In this document: in pieces, positions 33,721 through 44,252 of the stretch
Layout of the letters: every line of letters starts with the position of its first letter
How positions within the stretch are numbered: the first letter of the stretch is position 1
Assembly: GCA_027943335.1 (NCBI GenBank)
Contig: BSBK01008431.1
Location: 1 to 64,000 of the forward strand
DNA: 64,000 bases
Origin: Chamaecyparis obtusa
Lineage: Eukaryota > Streptophyta > Pinopsida > Cupressales > Cupressaceae
Reading direction: 5' to 3'
Made by a program: the position numbers and the translations under genes
The notes under the pieces: generated by a model
Told to the model about the DNA's origin: nothing
The model's database searches: none
The model's input: the letters and a program-made list of their open reading frames with translations, nothing else

Positions 33721-35241
33721 TGAATAGTGGTAAAATGGAATCACCTCTATTCAATGCAATGTATGGGGAAATATTAAATTCACTCCTAAATCCAAATTCC
33801 CAAAGGAGAGATCCAATCTAATCAACCTAAAGGTTAATACACAATCGAATCAATCTATGGAGAATATGAAAGAGAGAAAAATCCTATATTTCCCTATGGA
33901 GAATTATGCTTGAAATCTGAAATAACTGAAATATGAGTACTAACCTCAAATTAGGGCAAATCTGGAAAATGCCAATTTATAATGTCTATGTGTACTTTCA
34001 GGCAATTATGCAACTTGTTTCAGATTGGAAATGTCGAGACGGAGAAAACCTAGAAATATTTTATCTTTTTGATAGTAGGTAGTCTTTGACCCTCATAAAA
34101 GGTCAAAGGCTAGATTCTTTATTTGAAGGTCGATCTTGACTTTGTTCATAGATCTCAGAAGTTCACTAAAAAGGGTATCTAAATCCGATCTCAGATCCAA
34201 AATTCCACACCTGTACCTACAAGAAAAAGGTGGGGTTTGTTTTTATGGGGGGTTTGCCTTAGTCAAACCCCAATTTAGGAATTAACCTTGAAATTGAATT
34301 GAAATGTAGTATGCATAAAAAAAGCAAATGAAACAATTCACCTTGCTTATGTTGAAGTCCTTGTAGAGGATTTGAATCCTCAAATCCATAAGTAGGAATG
34401 CTTCAATAGATGTAGAATGAATGTAGGATGTCTTAAATCAATGTTATTTGATCTTCAACACCAATCTTGAATTGATCTTTGCATATGAGGAGGCTTGGAT
34501 GAATTTAGAAGGATGGATCTTCAAGGGGGCTCCAAAGAGATCAAATCCTTCAATGGCTAACAATGGATCTGATTGATCGATGAATTCTTGAACACTTGAA
34601 TGCTTGAATGCTTGCTTGAATTCTTGAATTCACTTACTTTCACTTGAGAGCTCACTCATGAAATAGCTTGAGATGAAATGTGTTCTCACAAAACTTGATA
34701 TGAAAATGAGAGAGGAAGGCCTCCTTTTATAGTGAACTAGGGCACAATCTTCTAGAGGGGCCACCTTGGAGAATTAAATCCCAATTAGGTCCTAACTTTT
34801 ATAAAATATATCTAGATTAAATGTAATGTAAGGATTTACCATTCTGAAACCTGAAATGACCGAACCGGATGTGGGAAAACAAATATCCCCAAAACCTGAC
34901 ACTCGAAAATCAAGGAAATTTGAAATCTGGATAGGGGGCCAAGGACAAGCTTGACTCTGACCTAGGTCACGGTTGAGGTTGATCCTGACCAGGTCAGGGT
35001 CGAGGTCAAATTTGACCCATAAGTTTGACTTTGACCTTGTGGTAAAAAACCTCATGATCATGACCCAAAATGTTAGGAAATATAGGTATGAAGTGAAAAT
35101 TAGGTGCAGAGGAAAGTAGAACAGGGGAAAAAGCTAGATATATGCAAAGACCCGATCAAGGCACTTAACATGACCCCAGACCACTTACTCAGAGGGATAA
35201 ATGCTCTTATCATAGAAGTGCTTCTAATTTAAGATGGTACA
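33721..35241 (-). repeat. 5' LTR of the nested antisense gypsy element
   Basis: Homologous over its full length to 27560-29064, with scattered substitutions. Begins TGTACCATCTTAAA (minus sense, 35241) and ends CACTATTCA at 33721, followed by AGGTGAACCCAACTAG as the probable primer-binding region. Confidence 0.9.
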
Positions 35242-35246
35242 TTTAG

Positions 35247-36197
35247 TAAAAAGAAGAAAGTTAGAGGTTTTCTGAGATTGAAGAAACCTAATAATGTGAT
35301 GTGCAAACAGTGTCAATTGGGAAAAATGACAAAGTCTAGTTTTAAGAGCAAGACATATACTTCTAAAAATCTTTTGGAATTGGTTCATACTAACCTTTGT
35401 AGACCTATGGGTGTACAAAGTTATTGTGGTGATAAGTATTTCATTCTATTTGTTGATGACTATTCTAAGATGATGACTGTAATGTTTTTGAAAGAAAAAT
35501 GTAATGCATTTTAGTTGTTTAAGTGGTACTTGGAAAAAGTTGAAAGAGAATAAACATGTAGAAGCCTGAAGTGTTTGAGATCTGACAGAGGTAGAGAGGT
35601 TATATCAAATGAGTTCAATCTATTTTGCAATGATAGAGGAATCAAGAGACAAATATCTACACAGAGAATACCTCCATAGAATGGTATAGCAGAGAGAAGA
35701 AACAGGTCAATTATGGATTGTGCAAGAACACTGATGATACAAAATAATGTTGCACAAAAGTTCTAGAGAGAAGCTGTAAGTACACCCATTTATATTTTAA
35801 ACTGAGTACAAATAAAAAAGGTACAAATGCAACACCTTTTGAGTTATGGGATGTATATACACCTAATGTGAAGTATTTTAGAGTCTTTGGGAGTAAATGC
35901 TATATATTGAAAGACAATAGGAAAGGAAAATTTGATACAAAAAGAGATGAAGGCGTATTCCTAGGTTATTCCACTAAGAGAAAAGCTTATAAGTGTTTGA
36001 ATACTAACACTAACAAAGTTATGGAAAGTGTAAATGTTAGAGTTGATGAATATGCAGAAAAGAATGAATTGGAGTGCAAGGAAGAAACTGAAGATTACAG
36101 ATCTTTTGTATACATAGGAGAAGGAGAGGAAAGTAGTACACCTAAATCAGATGTAAAGTCATAGATAGGCAATGCTAAGCATCATAAGAGTGATGTT
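35247..36197 (+). pseudogene. Ty1/copia integrase, continuation of split polyprotein
   Basis: Resumes the frame cut at 27559 with MCKQCQLGKMTKSSF (zinc-binding Cys pair), then the integrase core: VHTNLCRPMGVQ (Asp replaced by Asn at the first catalytic site), FVDDYSKMMTV, the SDRG second site, and NGIAERRN with the catalytic Glu. The C-terminal part KYFRVFGSKCYILKDNRKGKF and VFLGYSTKRKAYKC is typical copia. Several stops and frame changes. The TRIM-like element interrupts it at 36198. Confidence 0.88.
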
Positions 36198-36529
36198 TGT
36201 TAGAGTAGTCGAGTATTGCTAATAATTAAATCAGTTAATTATTAGTTCTCTACTCTTAGCTTAAGTTAGACTTAGGAAAGTTTCCTTTTCTTAGAAGTTT
36301 CCCTTTTAGGGTTTCGGTATCCTTTATAAGGATTCACCACTTTGTAATTCATAAGGAGATTGTATTGTAATTTCATTTTGTTAATAGAAGCTTATTTCTG
36401 TTAAGATGATTTTCCTGTCTCTGGCCTATTAGCCGCCATAGCTTTCTGTCTCTCTTCTGTCTTCATTCTTGTAGCAGTCTTTGCATGCAGGTGTTCTTAG
36501 GAAGATTTGATGGTTATCAAATCCTAACA
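36198..36529 (+). repeat. 5' LTR of TRIM-like element
   Basis: Starts TGTTAGAGTAGTCGAG and ends AAATCCTAACA, followed at once by the primer-binding site TGGTATCAGAGC (36530-36541). Contains a TATAAGG box at about 36333. Confidence 0.93.
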
Positions 36530-36849
36530 TGGTATCAGAGCTGATCTGCGGTTCACTGTTCCTATTTTATTGAAGCACAGAGGGTTTCAGAAGCTTTCTT
36601 GGCTTTTTTTAGTGGTTCTGGGGGGTCTCTATTTTTGGAGGCATTTTGGGCCCAAACAGACACTTCCATTGCATCCAGAAGGCCCAAAAACCCCAGAATC
36701 CATATAAAGCTCATCCGATTTGGACACCGGGGCCTCTGGGGAATTTTTTCGGCCTCCTACGGGCCGTACGGGCACGAAAATCGAAAAAAAAAATAAAAAA
36801 ATGCATGGTTTTTTAATGTTTTTTTTATGGTTTATTCCGCGTGCAGTTT

Positions 36850-37140
36850 ATTTCAACAACGCGTCGCCCCCGGCTGCGCTTTTCCCCACCGCCACCAGGT
36901 CTCCTCGGCCGCGCCACCAGCGGCCACCGCACCGCCAGTCTGCGGCCTCTGCCGCCCTCGGCCCCGCCGCCCGCGCCCGTGCCCTCCGCTCCGCCGGCCC
37001 GCCCACCGCCAGCACCAGCGCCGCCCGTAGTATCCCCCGTCACCGGCCTGGCCACCGCTCCGCTCGGCTCCTTCGCGGCCTCCGCCAGCTCCTCCCGGCT
37101 CCTCCACCGCCGCGCCGCCCGCCGGGTTTTAAGCCCCACC
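36850..37140. other. CpG-rich block inside TRIM-like element
   Basis: About 290 bases dominated by CCGCC, GCC and CGCG steps, in sharp contrast to the AT-rich surroundings. Open frames exist on both strands (Pro/Ala/Arg-rich), but every frame is open because the composition disfavours stops, so none is called. Possible origins are a captured fragment of a GC-rich gene 5' end or a simple GCC repeat expansion. Confidence 0.75.
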
Positions 37141-38307
37141 AGCCCCTTTTGTTCTTAGCGGCGGTCACATGAGTGACCAAGGGTTCCGGCTTCAGCCCCC
37201 TGCGCGCGCCATGCACCCAGGGGCCTTATTTTTTTTAGCCCCTGGGGCTCTTTTCTTGCCTTTTTGGGGGTACCTAGGCCTTTTTCGCTCTACAGGGAGC
37301 ATACGGGGGTCTTTTTCTGACTTCCATATACCGTCGGAAAGCTGTTTCCGAGCCCTTTTCGATGGTGGAGGTTAGGTTTTTTGGTTCCACCGTTTCAATA
37401 GTGTTTTTTTCTGTTGAAGTCTGATATCTCTTTTTGCCTTCCGGGAGTCATATCTGGCTCATCCGGACTCCTTTTTCGGCAAACGAGATATCGTCAGAAA
37501 GCTGGTTCAGTGTGCTATTCAGTGGCAGAGGTTATTTTTCCAGATTCTACTCTAAGTTTTCACTCCTCTGAGTTATGCAGTTTATGCCCTCTGGTGGTGT
37601 GCTTGGTTCTACAGGTCCGGGGATCTCTTCTTCTGGTTTCTTAGTGCACTCTTCTTTCTGACTTCTGAGCTTGCATGCTCTTTCTGATGTATCTTTGTTT
37701 TGTAAACGCACTGAGATAAAGTGCCCTCTTCTGCATTTCTGGGATCTTTTTCACCTGGTTCAGTTTTAGTATTCGCACTCAGTTATAAAGTGCCATGGGG
37801 GGATTCTGATGCATTTGCCACTATAGGCGCATCCACTCTTGTCAAGTGAGCGTACCTTCCACGACATTAGCCCATGTAGACTGTGTCTATGACGCCGCCC
37901 TTTATCCTGTGTGTGTGCTTCTGTTGCACTGTTGGTGTTCCTGGTTCTTCTTCTGCAGCTGTTTCTGGCATCGCATTTCAGTGTTCCTGTCACCTCTCCC
38001 AGTTCAGCATTATGGGGGGGTTCACCTGTTGGTTCTATTGCTTCCTGGTTTGATTGATCAGCTCTTCAGACACTTGTCTTCTCTACCTGGTCATGCACTT
38101 CAGTGGGGGTTCCAGCAGTATCTTCTGACAGAGTTTTCAGACATGCTTCAGAGGAGCTTCTTGCTCTCTTCTTGTTCCTTTCTCTGGGACATCTTTTGCT
38201 TTATGTTTTGGGTACCTGATCAGGCCTTGTTGCTGGGACCCATCTTTCCTGCTTTCTGCAGTAGTTTAGCTTTTTTTGCTTCTCCCTAAGTTACACTTAA
38301 GGGGGGG

Positions 38308-38639
38308 TGTTAGAGTAGTCGAGTATTGCTAATAATTAAATCAGTTAATTATTAGTTCTCTACTCTTAGCTTAAGTTAGACTTAGGAAAGTTTCCTTTTC
38401 TTAGAAGTTTCCCTTTTAGGGTTTCGGTATCCTTTATAAGGATTCACCGCTTTGTAATTCATAAGGAGATTGTATTGTAATTTCATTTTGTTAATAGAAG
38501 CTTATTTCTGTCAAGATGATTTTCCTGTCTCTAGCCTATTGGCTGCCATAGCTTTCTGTCTCTCTTCTGTCTTCATTCTTGTAGCAGTCTTTGCATGCAG
38601 GTGTTCTTGGGAAGATTTGATGGTTATCAAATCCTAACT
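38308..38639 (+). repeat. 3' LTR of TRIM-like element
   Basis: Nearly identical copy of 36198-36529, directly after a seven-G purine tract. It ends AAATCCTAAC followed by T rather than A. Confidence 0.93.
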
Positions 38640-39627
38640 TAAGCATCAAGAGGATGCTGTCAAGAATCAGGAAGGTAATGCCAAGTATGAAGAGGATGTC
38701 GACGAGCAATCAGAAGAAGAATCAGATAAATTGCAAGATGAATCTAAAGATCCAAAACAAGGAGAAAGGAAATCTGAACCTACATTAGAATAGTATGTAA
38801 GAAGACATCACAAGCCTGAACAAATTATTGGAGATAAAGAATCTGGAATCATGATAAGAAGTAAGTTGAAAGATCATACATGAGCTTACTATGTGAGTTT
38901 GAGCCTAAAAAAATAAAAGATTATTTAGAGAGTGATGATTGGATACAAGCCATGAATGAAAAAATAGAGAAGATAGAAAAGAACAATACTTGGACTCTAG
39001 TGCCGAGACTAGAAGACAAGAATGTTATTGGTATAAAATGGGTATTCAAAAATAAGCTAAATGAACATGGAGAAGTCACAAGAAACAAGGCTAGATTAGT
39101 ATGTAAGGGGTATGCACAAGAAGAAGGGATTGAATATGGGGAAACATTTTCCCCTGTTACAAGATATTAGGAGTGAGGACTCTACTTGCATATGCTTCTT
39201 ATAAAGGATTCAAAGTATATCTGATAGATGTCAAATTTACATTTCTGAATGGGATATTAGAAGAAGAAGTCTACATTGAACAACCTAAAGGATTTGTTGA
39301 CCCAAACAAGAAGAATATGGTTTTCTAGTTGAACAAGGTGTTGTATGGATTGAAACAAGCCCCTAGAGCATGGTATGAGAGACTGCATAATTATTTGATA
39401 AAGGTTAGATTTTCAAGGACAAATGACACCAATAATTTGTATTTGAAGACTGAGAAAGGTAAAGGGTTTTTGTTAGCTAAAATCTTTGTTGATGATATCA
39501 TATTTGGAGGACAAGATGCCCTATGTCAAAAAATTTCAAATGAGATGCAAATTGAATTTGAAATGTCTATGTTTGGTGAGATCAAATTATTTGTTGGTTT
39601 GCAAGTTTATCAGATGAAGAAAGTTAT
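38640..39627 (+). pseudogene. Ty1/copia reverse transcriptase, 3' end missing
   Basis: Third block of the split copia polyprotein. After an acidic linker comes the RT start (DWIQAMNEKIEKIEKNNTW, GIKWVFKNKLNEHGEV, ARLVCKGYAQEEGIEY). The next motif, GFKVYLIDVKFTFLNGILEE, is in another frame, then VLYGLKQAPRAWYERL and the catalytic FVDDIIFGG. The sequence stops matching at about 39627, inside the region before RNase H, where a new TG-starting sequence begins. RNase H and 3' LTR are absent. Confidence 0.88.
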
Positions 39628-40740
39628 TGTTGTGGCTCCACAACCACGCTCCCCTTTGTAGCCTCTTGGCTTCAAGGCCCCCCCTCTTTTTAGCTTGTCA
39701 TAGGTTGTTTGGCTACTTGTCAGTTTGGTTGTTTGTTTACTTTTTTTAGGTTCAGTAGTTTGTGTCTTTTCACAGTTTCACAGTTTTGCACTTTCAGAGG
39801 CCTGAAAGTGTGAAATTTCTACAGATCCAATTTATCTTGAACACACACCTCTGGGGTTTTCAAACGTTTAGAGGTTCAGACATTGAAGGGTCTGATTCTC
39901 TGAAGAGAATCCTTCATTTGATGTTTTGGACTTTTGAAGGTCCGAGATCCTGAAGGTCCAAAAGGGTGACCGACAAGGTGGCTGATGTCAGCCCCACTAG
40001 TGGCCTATATAAGGAGGAAAGTCATCAGTCAGACTCAGTTGTTCTTTGCGTGTAATCATCATTTTTTTGGAACTTTAAGGCACATCTTCTTCTAGTTTTC
40101 AGTTTCCTTGGCCGTTTGTCTCTTCTTTGTGGTTGTCATCTTCCAGCTTGTCTAAGGTTGGTGCCTTCGTGTCCTTCTATTATTCTTCTTTGTTTTGGTT
40201 TTATTTTTTAGTCTCTTTGTTAGGTTTGTTTGCATAATCGCTAGCGTTTGTTCATGTTAGTCTTGCCTAGTCCTACCTTGGGGATCGCGAGGTTGTCCCC
40301 TTCGACCTCCTGGGCTTGAGTTTGTGGTCAGACTCATTCTAAGGCTCATTTTCAAGTTCTAGCCTAAACCCTCATTTCAACCTTTTAGACATCAGATTTT
40401 TTGGACTTTCACAATCCAAAACTCTCGAGACCTTTCCTCGTAGTTTTGTCCAAGTCCCCTCTTCGGTGTTTTGGGGTTTCACACCCCAAAAATCTTACAC
40501 CTCTGATTCACCGAAGACCAAAGGATCATATCTCCAATCGTCAATCCTAAAAATCTAATCAGAGGTCCCTCTTTTCAGCCTTTCGACCTTTTGGCATTTC
40601 GGAGGTCATGTACCCCTGAAAGTCTGAAAGGCTGAAACTAGTTTTTCAAAACCTTTTAAGGCTTAGTTCTTTCAGGGTTGTTTTGATTTTTATCTCTTTG
40701 TGTGATTTGATGTTTACTAATTTATGTCCCTTGGCTCCTT
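39628..40740 (+). mobile_element. LTR-like promoter region of an unclassified element
   Basis: Begins TGTTGTGGCTCCACAACC exactly where the copia RT is cut. Contains a promoter-like GCCTATATAAGGAGG at about 40002 followed by pyrimidine-rich sequence, then an ORF region from 40747. No second LTR copy is in the window, so the 3' LTR boundary and the family are unproven. Confidence 0.5.
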
Positions 40741-40746
40741 GTAGAA

Positions 40747-41914
40747 ATGGTAGAGAAGGTCAACTAACCATCCATGAGGTACCAATTCAAAGGGTATCAC
40801 ACACCCTCAAAAGTGGGGAACTTGCATGCTGAGATCACAGATACCGACATTGGGAATGTCAGCTAGAATAACTTCCTGATCAAATGTGCACAACCAGCAG
40901 GGAGGTCTGAGGACTACACTTCATTAGTGTATTATTCTCTAGTAAATGCAGCATCACACTCGGTCTCCATCATGTCCTTAGATTTAATCAACACTCTAGC
41001 AAGTCATTACATACTAGATGAAATAATGATTAAGAACAACATGGGCGAAGTAGTTTTAGATCTCAGGCCAAACAATATTTAAGATGTCTTCCACTTGCCC
41101 AAAGGGTCAACAAATTCTACAACTTCTTCATTAGAAAGGGAATGGAGTTCTATAATAGAGATGTCTCATTATCCCATGACATCATGAACAAAGAGTACCT
41201 TATACAACCTTTGCCTAAAAATAAGTTGGAGAGGATAGATATGCGGAGAGGGTACATAAAGGAGGACATCCAAGCAGCCATCACCATGATCAGTTGGGTG
41301 TATGACTGCCAAACTCTATATAGTTGGAACCATGGATGATCTTGCTTATTGAAAAGATTAAGGAGAGGCAGGCAAGATTTGATTCGGCCACCATCCTCAG
41401 TGACAACTTGGATCAATAGCTGATTAGAGTAAAGAGTGACCCACACTTCTACATGACATCTTATGTCATGTACTTATTGGCTATAAGAGAAGTGTACCCA
41501 AGATTGGTGAAAGTTGGTGCTATGGGAGATCAGAATGCATGGTCATTCACAGTGTACCCAGAACTAGTTAGGAAGGAATACTACACACATAACAACTCTG
41601 ATTTCTACATCGTCAACAATGCCTTTGTATTTTCTATCATACACTCCATAGAGGGAGACTATGCTAAAAAGATGTCAATAGAAGCTGTTGCAAAGGTGAA
41701 GTCCCTTTGGGCATTTTATATTCAATTCAAGACTTTTACATACATCTGGGTGGTAGGATGCACCTTGGCTCCTAAGAGGCTACTGAGTTATCCATTTGAT
41801 AGAGTGATCCTATTGGATATGGCTAGACAATTGACAGATGCCCATGAGCACATTCAACACAAGAAAATACATTGTTGGGACTTCCCAATTTCCATAGGGC
41901 CCCACTGTGTATAG
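40747..41914 (+). pseudogene. Unrecognised retroelement-like ORF
   Basis: A plus-strand frame with few stops over about 390 codons, starting MVEKVN and including MRYQFKGYHTPSKVGNLHAE, EFYNRDVSLSHDIMNKEYL, RRGYIKEDIQAAITMI and LYAIREVYPRLVK-like stretches. The last open part (41453-41914) contains MGDQNAWSFTVYPELVRKE and RLLSYPFDRVILLDMARQL. It does not resemble known gag, protease, RT or integrase. It sits 3' of an LTR-like promoter, so it is probably the gag-position ORF of a non-autonomous element. Function unknown. Confidence 0.45.
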
Positions 41915-42030
41915 GATATGAAGATCTGTAAGTCCTTGCACTAGTACATTTGACCCACTTTTTAGACCAACATTTTCGACCAAGCTATAAAATGATTTTC
42001 CATGGTCGGTTTATAGAAGACAAATTTGTT

Positions 42031-42122
42031 TTTTTTTTTACTTCTATTCCTATGTTGGTCAGAATTACGACCCTCATGAGTGGTCATAATTTTGACCAAC
42101 ATGGGAATAGAAGTAAAAAAAA
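42031..42122. repeat. Near-perfect hairpin, ~41 bp arms
   Basis: TTTTTACTTCTATTCC and TATGTTGGTCAGAATTACGACC pair with the reverse complement at 42082-42122 with about three mismatches over 41 bases. The loop, CTCATGAGT, is itself palindromic. It lies about 90 bases after CACTAGTACATTTGACC at 41939, a CACTA-like start, so it may be a subterminal part of a small CACTA-derived element. Confidence 0.8.
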
Positions 42123-42219
42123 GTGTCAATTTTTATACATATATCCCGCCTACCGGCACATTTCATTTTATTTCATTTTGGCATAGTCCGTGAGAAAAGG
42201 AGTGCTGAAGGAGGTGGTA

Positions 42220-42355
42220 TAAGGTGGGAAGTTGTGCACTACATCGACACTACACGGGTATATATGTAAGTTTGAACTAGTGGTTGAAGGTGGGAAGCTG
42301 CACTACATTGACACTACGTGCATATATGCAAGTAAGTTCAAACTAGTGGTTGAAT
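42220..42355. repeat. Tandem duplication, ~68 bp unit
   Basis: GAAGGTGGGAAG, CACTACAT-GACACTAC, a TATATG-AAG stretch and AACTAGTGGTTGAA occur in the same order twice. No coding sense. 42356-42690 is unannotated host-like sequence. Confidence 0.75.
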
Positions 42356-42696
42356 ATCATGGAAGTGCAGACTGATGAGCATTAAAATCTTCACTTTCTA
42401 CTATTTAATTGCTTGGTTTGGTGTGTTAATGTGTTAGCAGGTTTTACTTGTGTTTATTCTTTAAAAATCTACTAATTTGCTTTAAAAATCTGTACGCCTG
42501 GCGTTAATTCTAGTTGTAAATTTATCCGATTGTAGCAGTCTTAATTTTTTGTTAATATATGGAAATCCCATGAACTCTAAGGGCCCAATTCATCCAACAA
42601 CTTGATCCCACATGGTTTTTGTCTACTATTGCAGTTGAGTTTCAACTTGTTTGGTTGAATACATACAAAATATTCAACCTAGGGAATCATTGTTCA

Positions 42697-44252
42697 TTTA
42701 TCATCTTAAAATGGAAGCACTTCTGTCTTGATAGGTTTAGCACCCTCTTTTAGCACATTTATCATGATAGACTTGCATTTAGGATGCATTTTGCACTTGA
42801 TTTCTTCATTCTAGGTGAAATTAGGGTTAGGATCCTGAGGATTCTCCTTAATTTTCCTCTTCCATGGCTCTATTTTCTAGGTACAACTTAGAAATAGGTC
42901 CCCTTGGCCTTCATCATAATCATCATAGGATTTTGTGCTTCTCCCTGGCACTCTTCCCTATTCTAACATCATTTCTATGTCTCCAGGCATCCCTAGGACC
43001 TCTTGTTTCTGATTCTAGCAGGATCTGGACCCCTGGTCAAGGATGAGGTCATCCCTAATCTAGGTTGGGGTCTAGGTCATCCCTGACCTAGGTCAAAGAT
43101 GAGGTCATCTTTGACCTCCTTTGAGATTTATTTCCCCTTTTCAAAATTTGGTCCCAGAGGGCCCCAGAATCAATGTCGGGCCTGCGGATCCGAATGCAGA
43201 AAGGTCTTAATTTAAAATTCATTTAATTATTTTCTCTCCTTAGTTGGTTATTCTCATTGGACCATAATTTGAGGTGAAATTTGAATCATGGGTCCTCACA
43301 TTACTCTAGGAGCCTCACCTTGAAACCTCTATATAAAGACTCTCATTTGCCTTCATTTTCATCAAGTATCCATCAAGTGGAGACAACAAAATTGAGCAAG
43401 CAATCAATGGTGGAATGAAGATGCAAGATTGCAAGAGGATGACATAGAAGATCAAGCCATTGTTGATATCAAACATTTTTGTGAGCACACCATTTTGAAC
43501 ACCTACTTGGAGCAAGAGAGATCTTATCTTTCTTGATCCACCATTATGAATATTCAAGCATTCAAAGATACAATCATGGGGTAGCAATTACCGATTATGA
43601 GTTTGGTAGGAGTACTTTAGCCTTGGGGGCTTGGTGTGATTTCTTATCTTATTCAAATCTATGCATTGTTTCCTCATACATATTCATGCTAGGGTTTTAT
43701 TCTAGAGGATTAGATCTTGGCATTACACTTTCAATAGACACACACATTCTATTACAATCGGCTATTAGTGGAGGTGGAGATCACCAAAATGGGGGTTTGA
43801 CTAAGGCAAAACCCTATATAGCGACCCCAAAAAACCATTTTCAGATATCTAGAGTCCTTGTTTCAAGAATTGTAGTATAGATCTGAGTACCCTTTTCGGC
43901 GAACTTTCAAGATCCACGAACAAAGTCAAAGATGACCTTCAAAATCTCGAGGTAGTTTTTGATCTTTTATTTGGGTCAAAGACTACATGCTTCCAGAAAG
44001 ACAAAATTTTTCTGGGTTTTCTCTGTTACAGTTTTCTGGTCCCAGATCTGGGTGTAGATTCTTCCGAGATTGTAAACACACTTCAGAAAATAGGTATTTC
44101 CATGTCTATTCTATTATGAGGTATGTATTTTATTTGATTTGATTTCAAGCATTTTCAGACTTACATTATTCAATTCCAATTCAAAAATAAAATAAACAAA
44201 TGAGTAGGTGAATGATAGATGCATTTTTAAAGCTCCATTTTCAACCTGTTTA
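42697..44252 (+). repeat. 5' LTR of Tat-type element
   Basis: Aligns along its length with 52361-53906. Its first bases are TTTATCATCTT, where the other LTR has TGTATCATCTT, so the terminal TG has decayed. Followed by TTTTGGTGAACTTGATTAC, the probable primer-binding region. CTATATAAAGACTCTC at about 43329 is a good TATA box. Confidence 0.9.

Larger units (their letters stand above)
27560..35241 (-). mobile_element. Nested antisense Ty3/gypsy element with gag-protease only
   Basis: A 7.7 kb element inserted in the copia GAG-pre-integrase region. Its two ~1.5 kb LTRs (27560-29064 and 33721-35241) are clearly homologous. Flanking duplication is ATTAG (27555-27559) versus TTTAG (35242-35246), one base different. 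Read on the minus strand it has a 5' LTR, a primer-site region following TATTCA, gag, a protease-like region, a polypurine tract (AAAGTGGGGG) and the 3' LTR. No reverse transcriptase or integrase is seen in the 4.7 kb interior, so it must rely on another element for movement. LTR ends and purine tract match the Tat-type element at 42697-53906. Confidence 0.92.
36198..38639 (+). mobile_element. TRIM/LARD-like non-autonomous LTR element
   Basis: Two 332-bp LTRs (36198-36529 and 38308-38639) flank a 1.78 kb interior. The interior starts with primer site TGGTATCAGAGC at 36530 and ends with purine tract TTAAGGGGGGG at 38298-38307. The LTRs differ at six internal positions, all transitions, plus the last base (A versus T), so this is the youngest element here. 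The interior has no gag or pol, but includes a CpG-rich block at 36850-37140. A target duplication is not evident. The flanking copia sequence has a local repeat (AAGCATCA) that obscures the junction. It must be moved by an autonomous partner. Confidence 0.9.

Noticed and set aside
36720..37172. Pro/Ala/Arg-rich open frames in the CpG-rich block
   Set aside because: All frames on both strands are open because of composition; no start context, splice site or domain supports any of them.
43315..43587. Minus-strand ORF present in both LTRs of the Tat-type element (also 52979-53221)
   Set aside because: The two copies agree only because the LTRs are copies of one sequence; the frame has no known motif and lies in the promoter part of the LTR.
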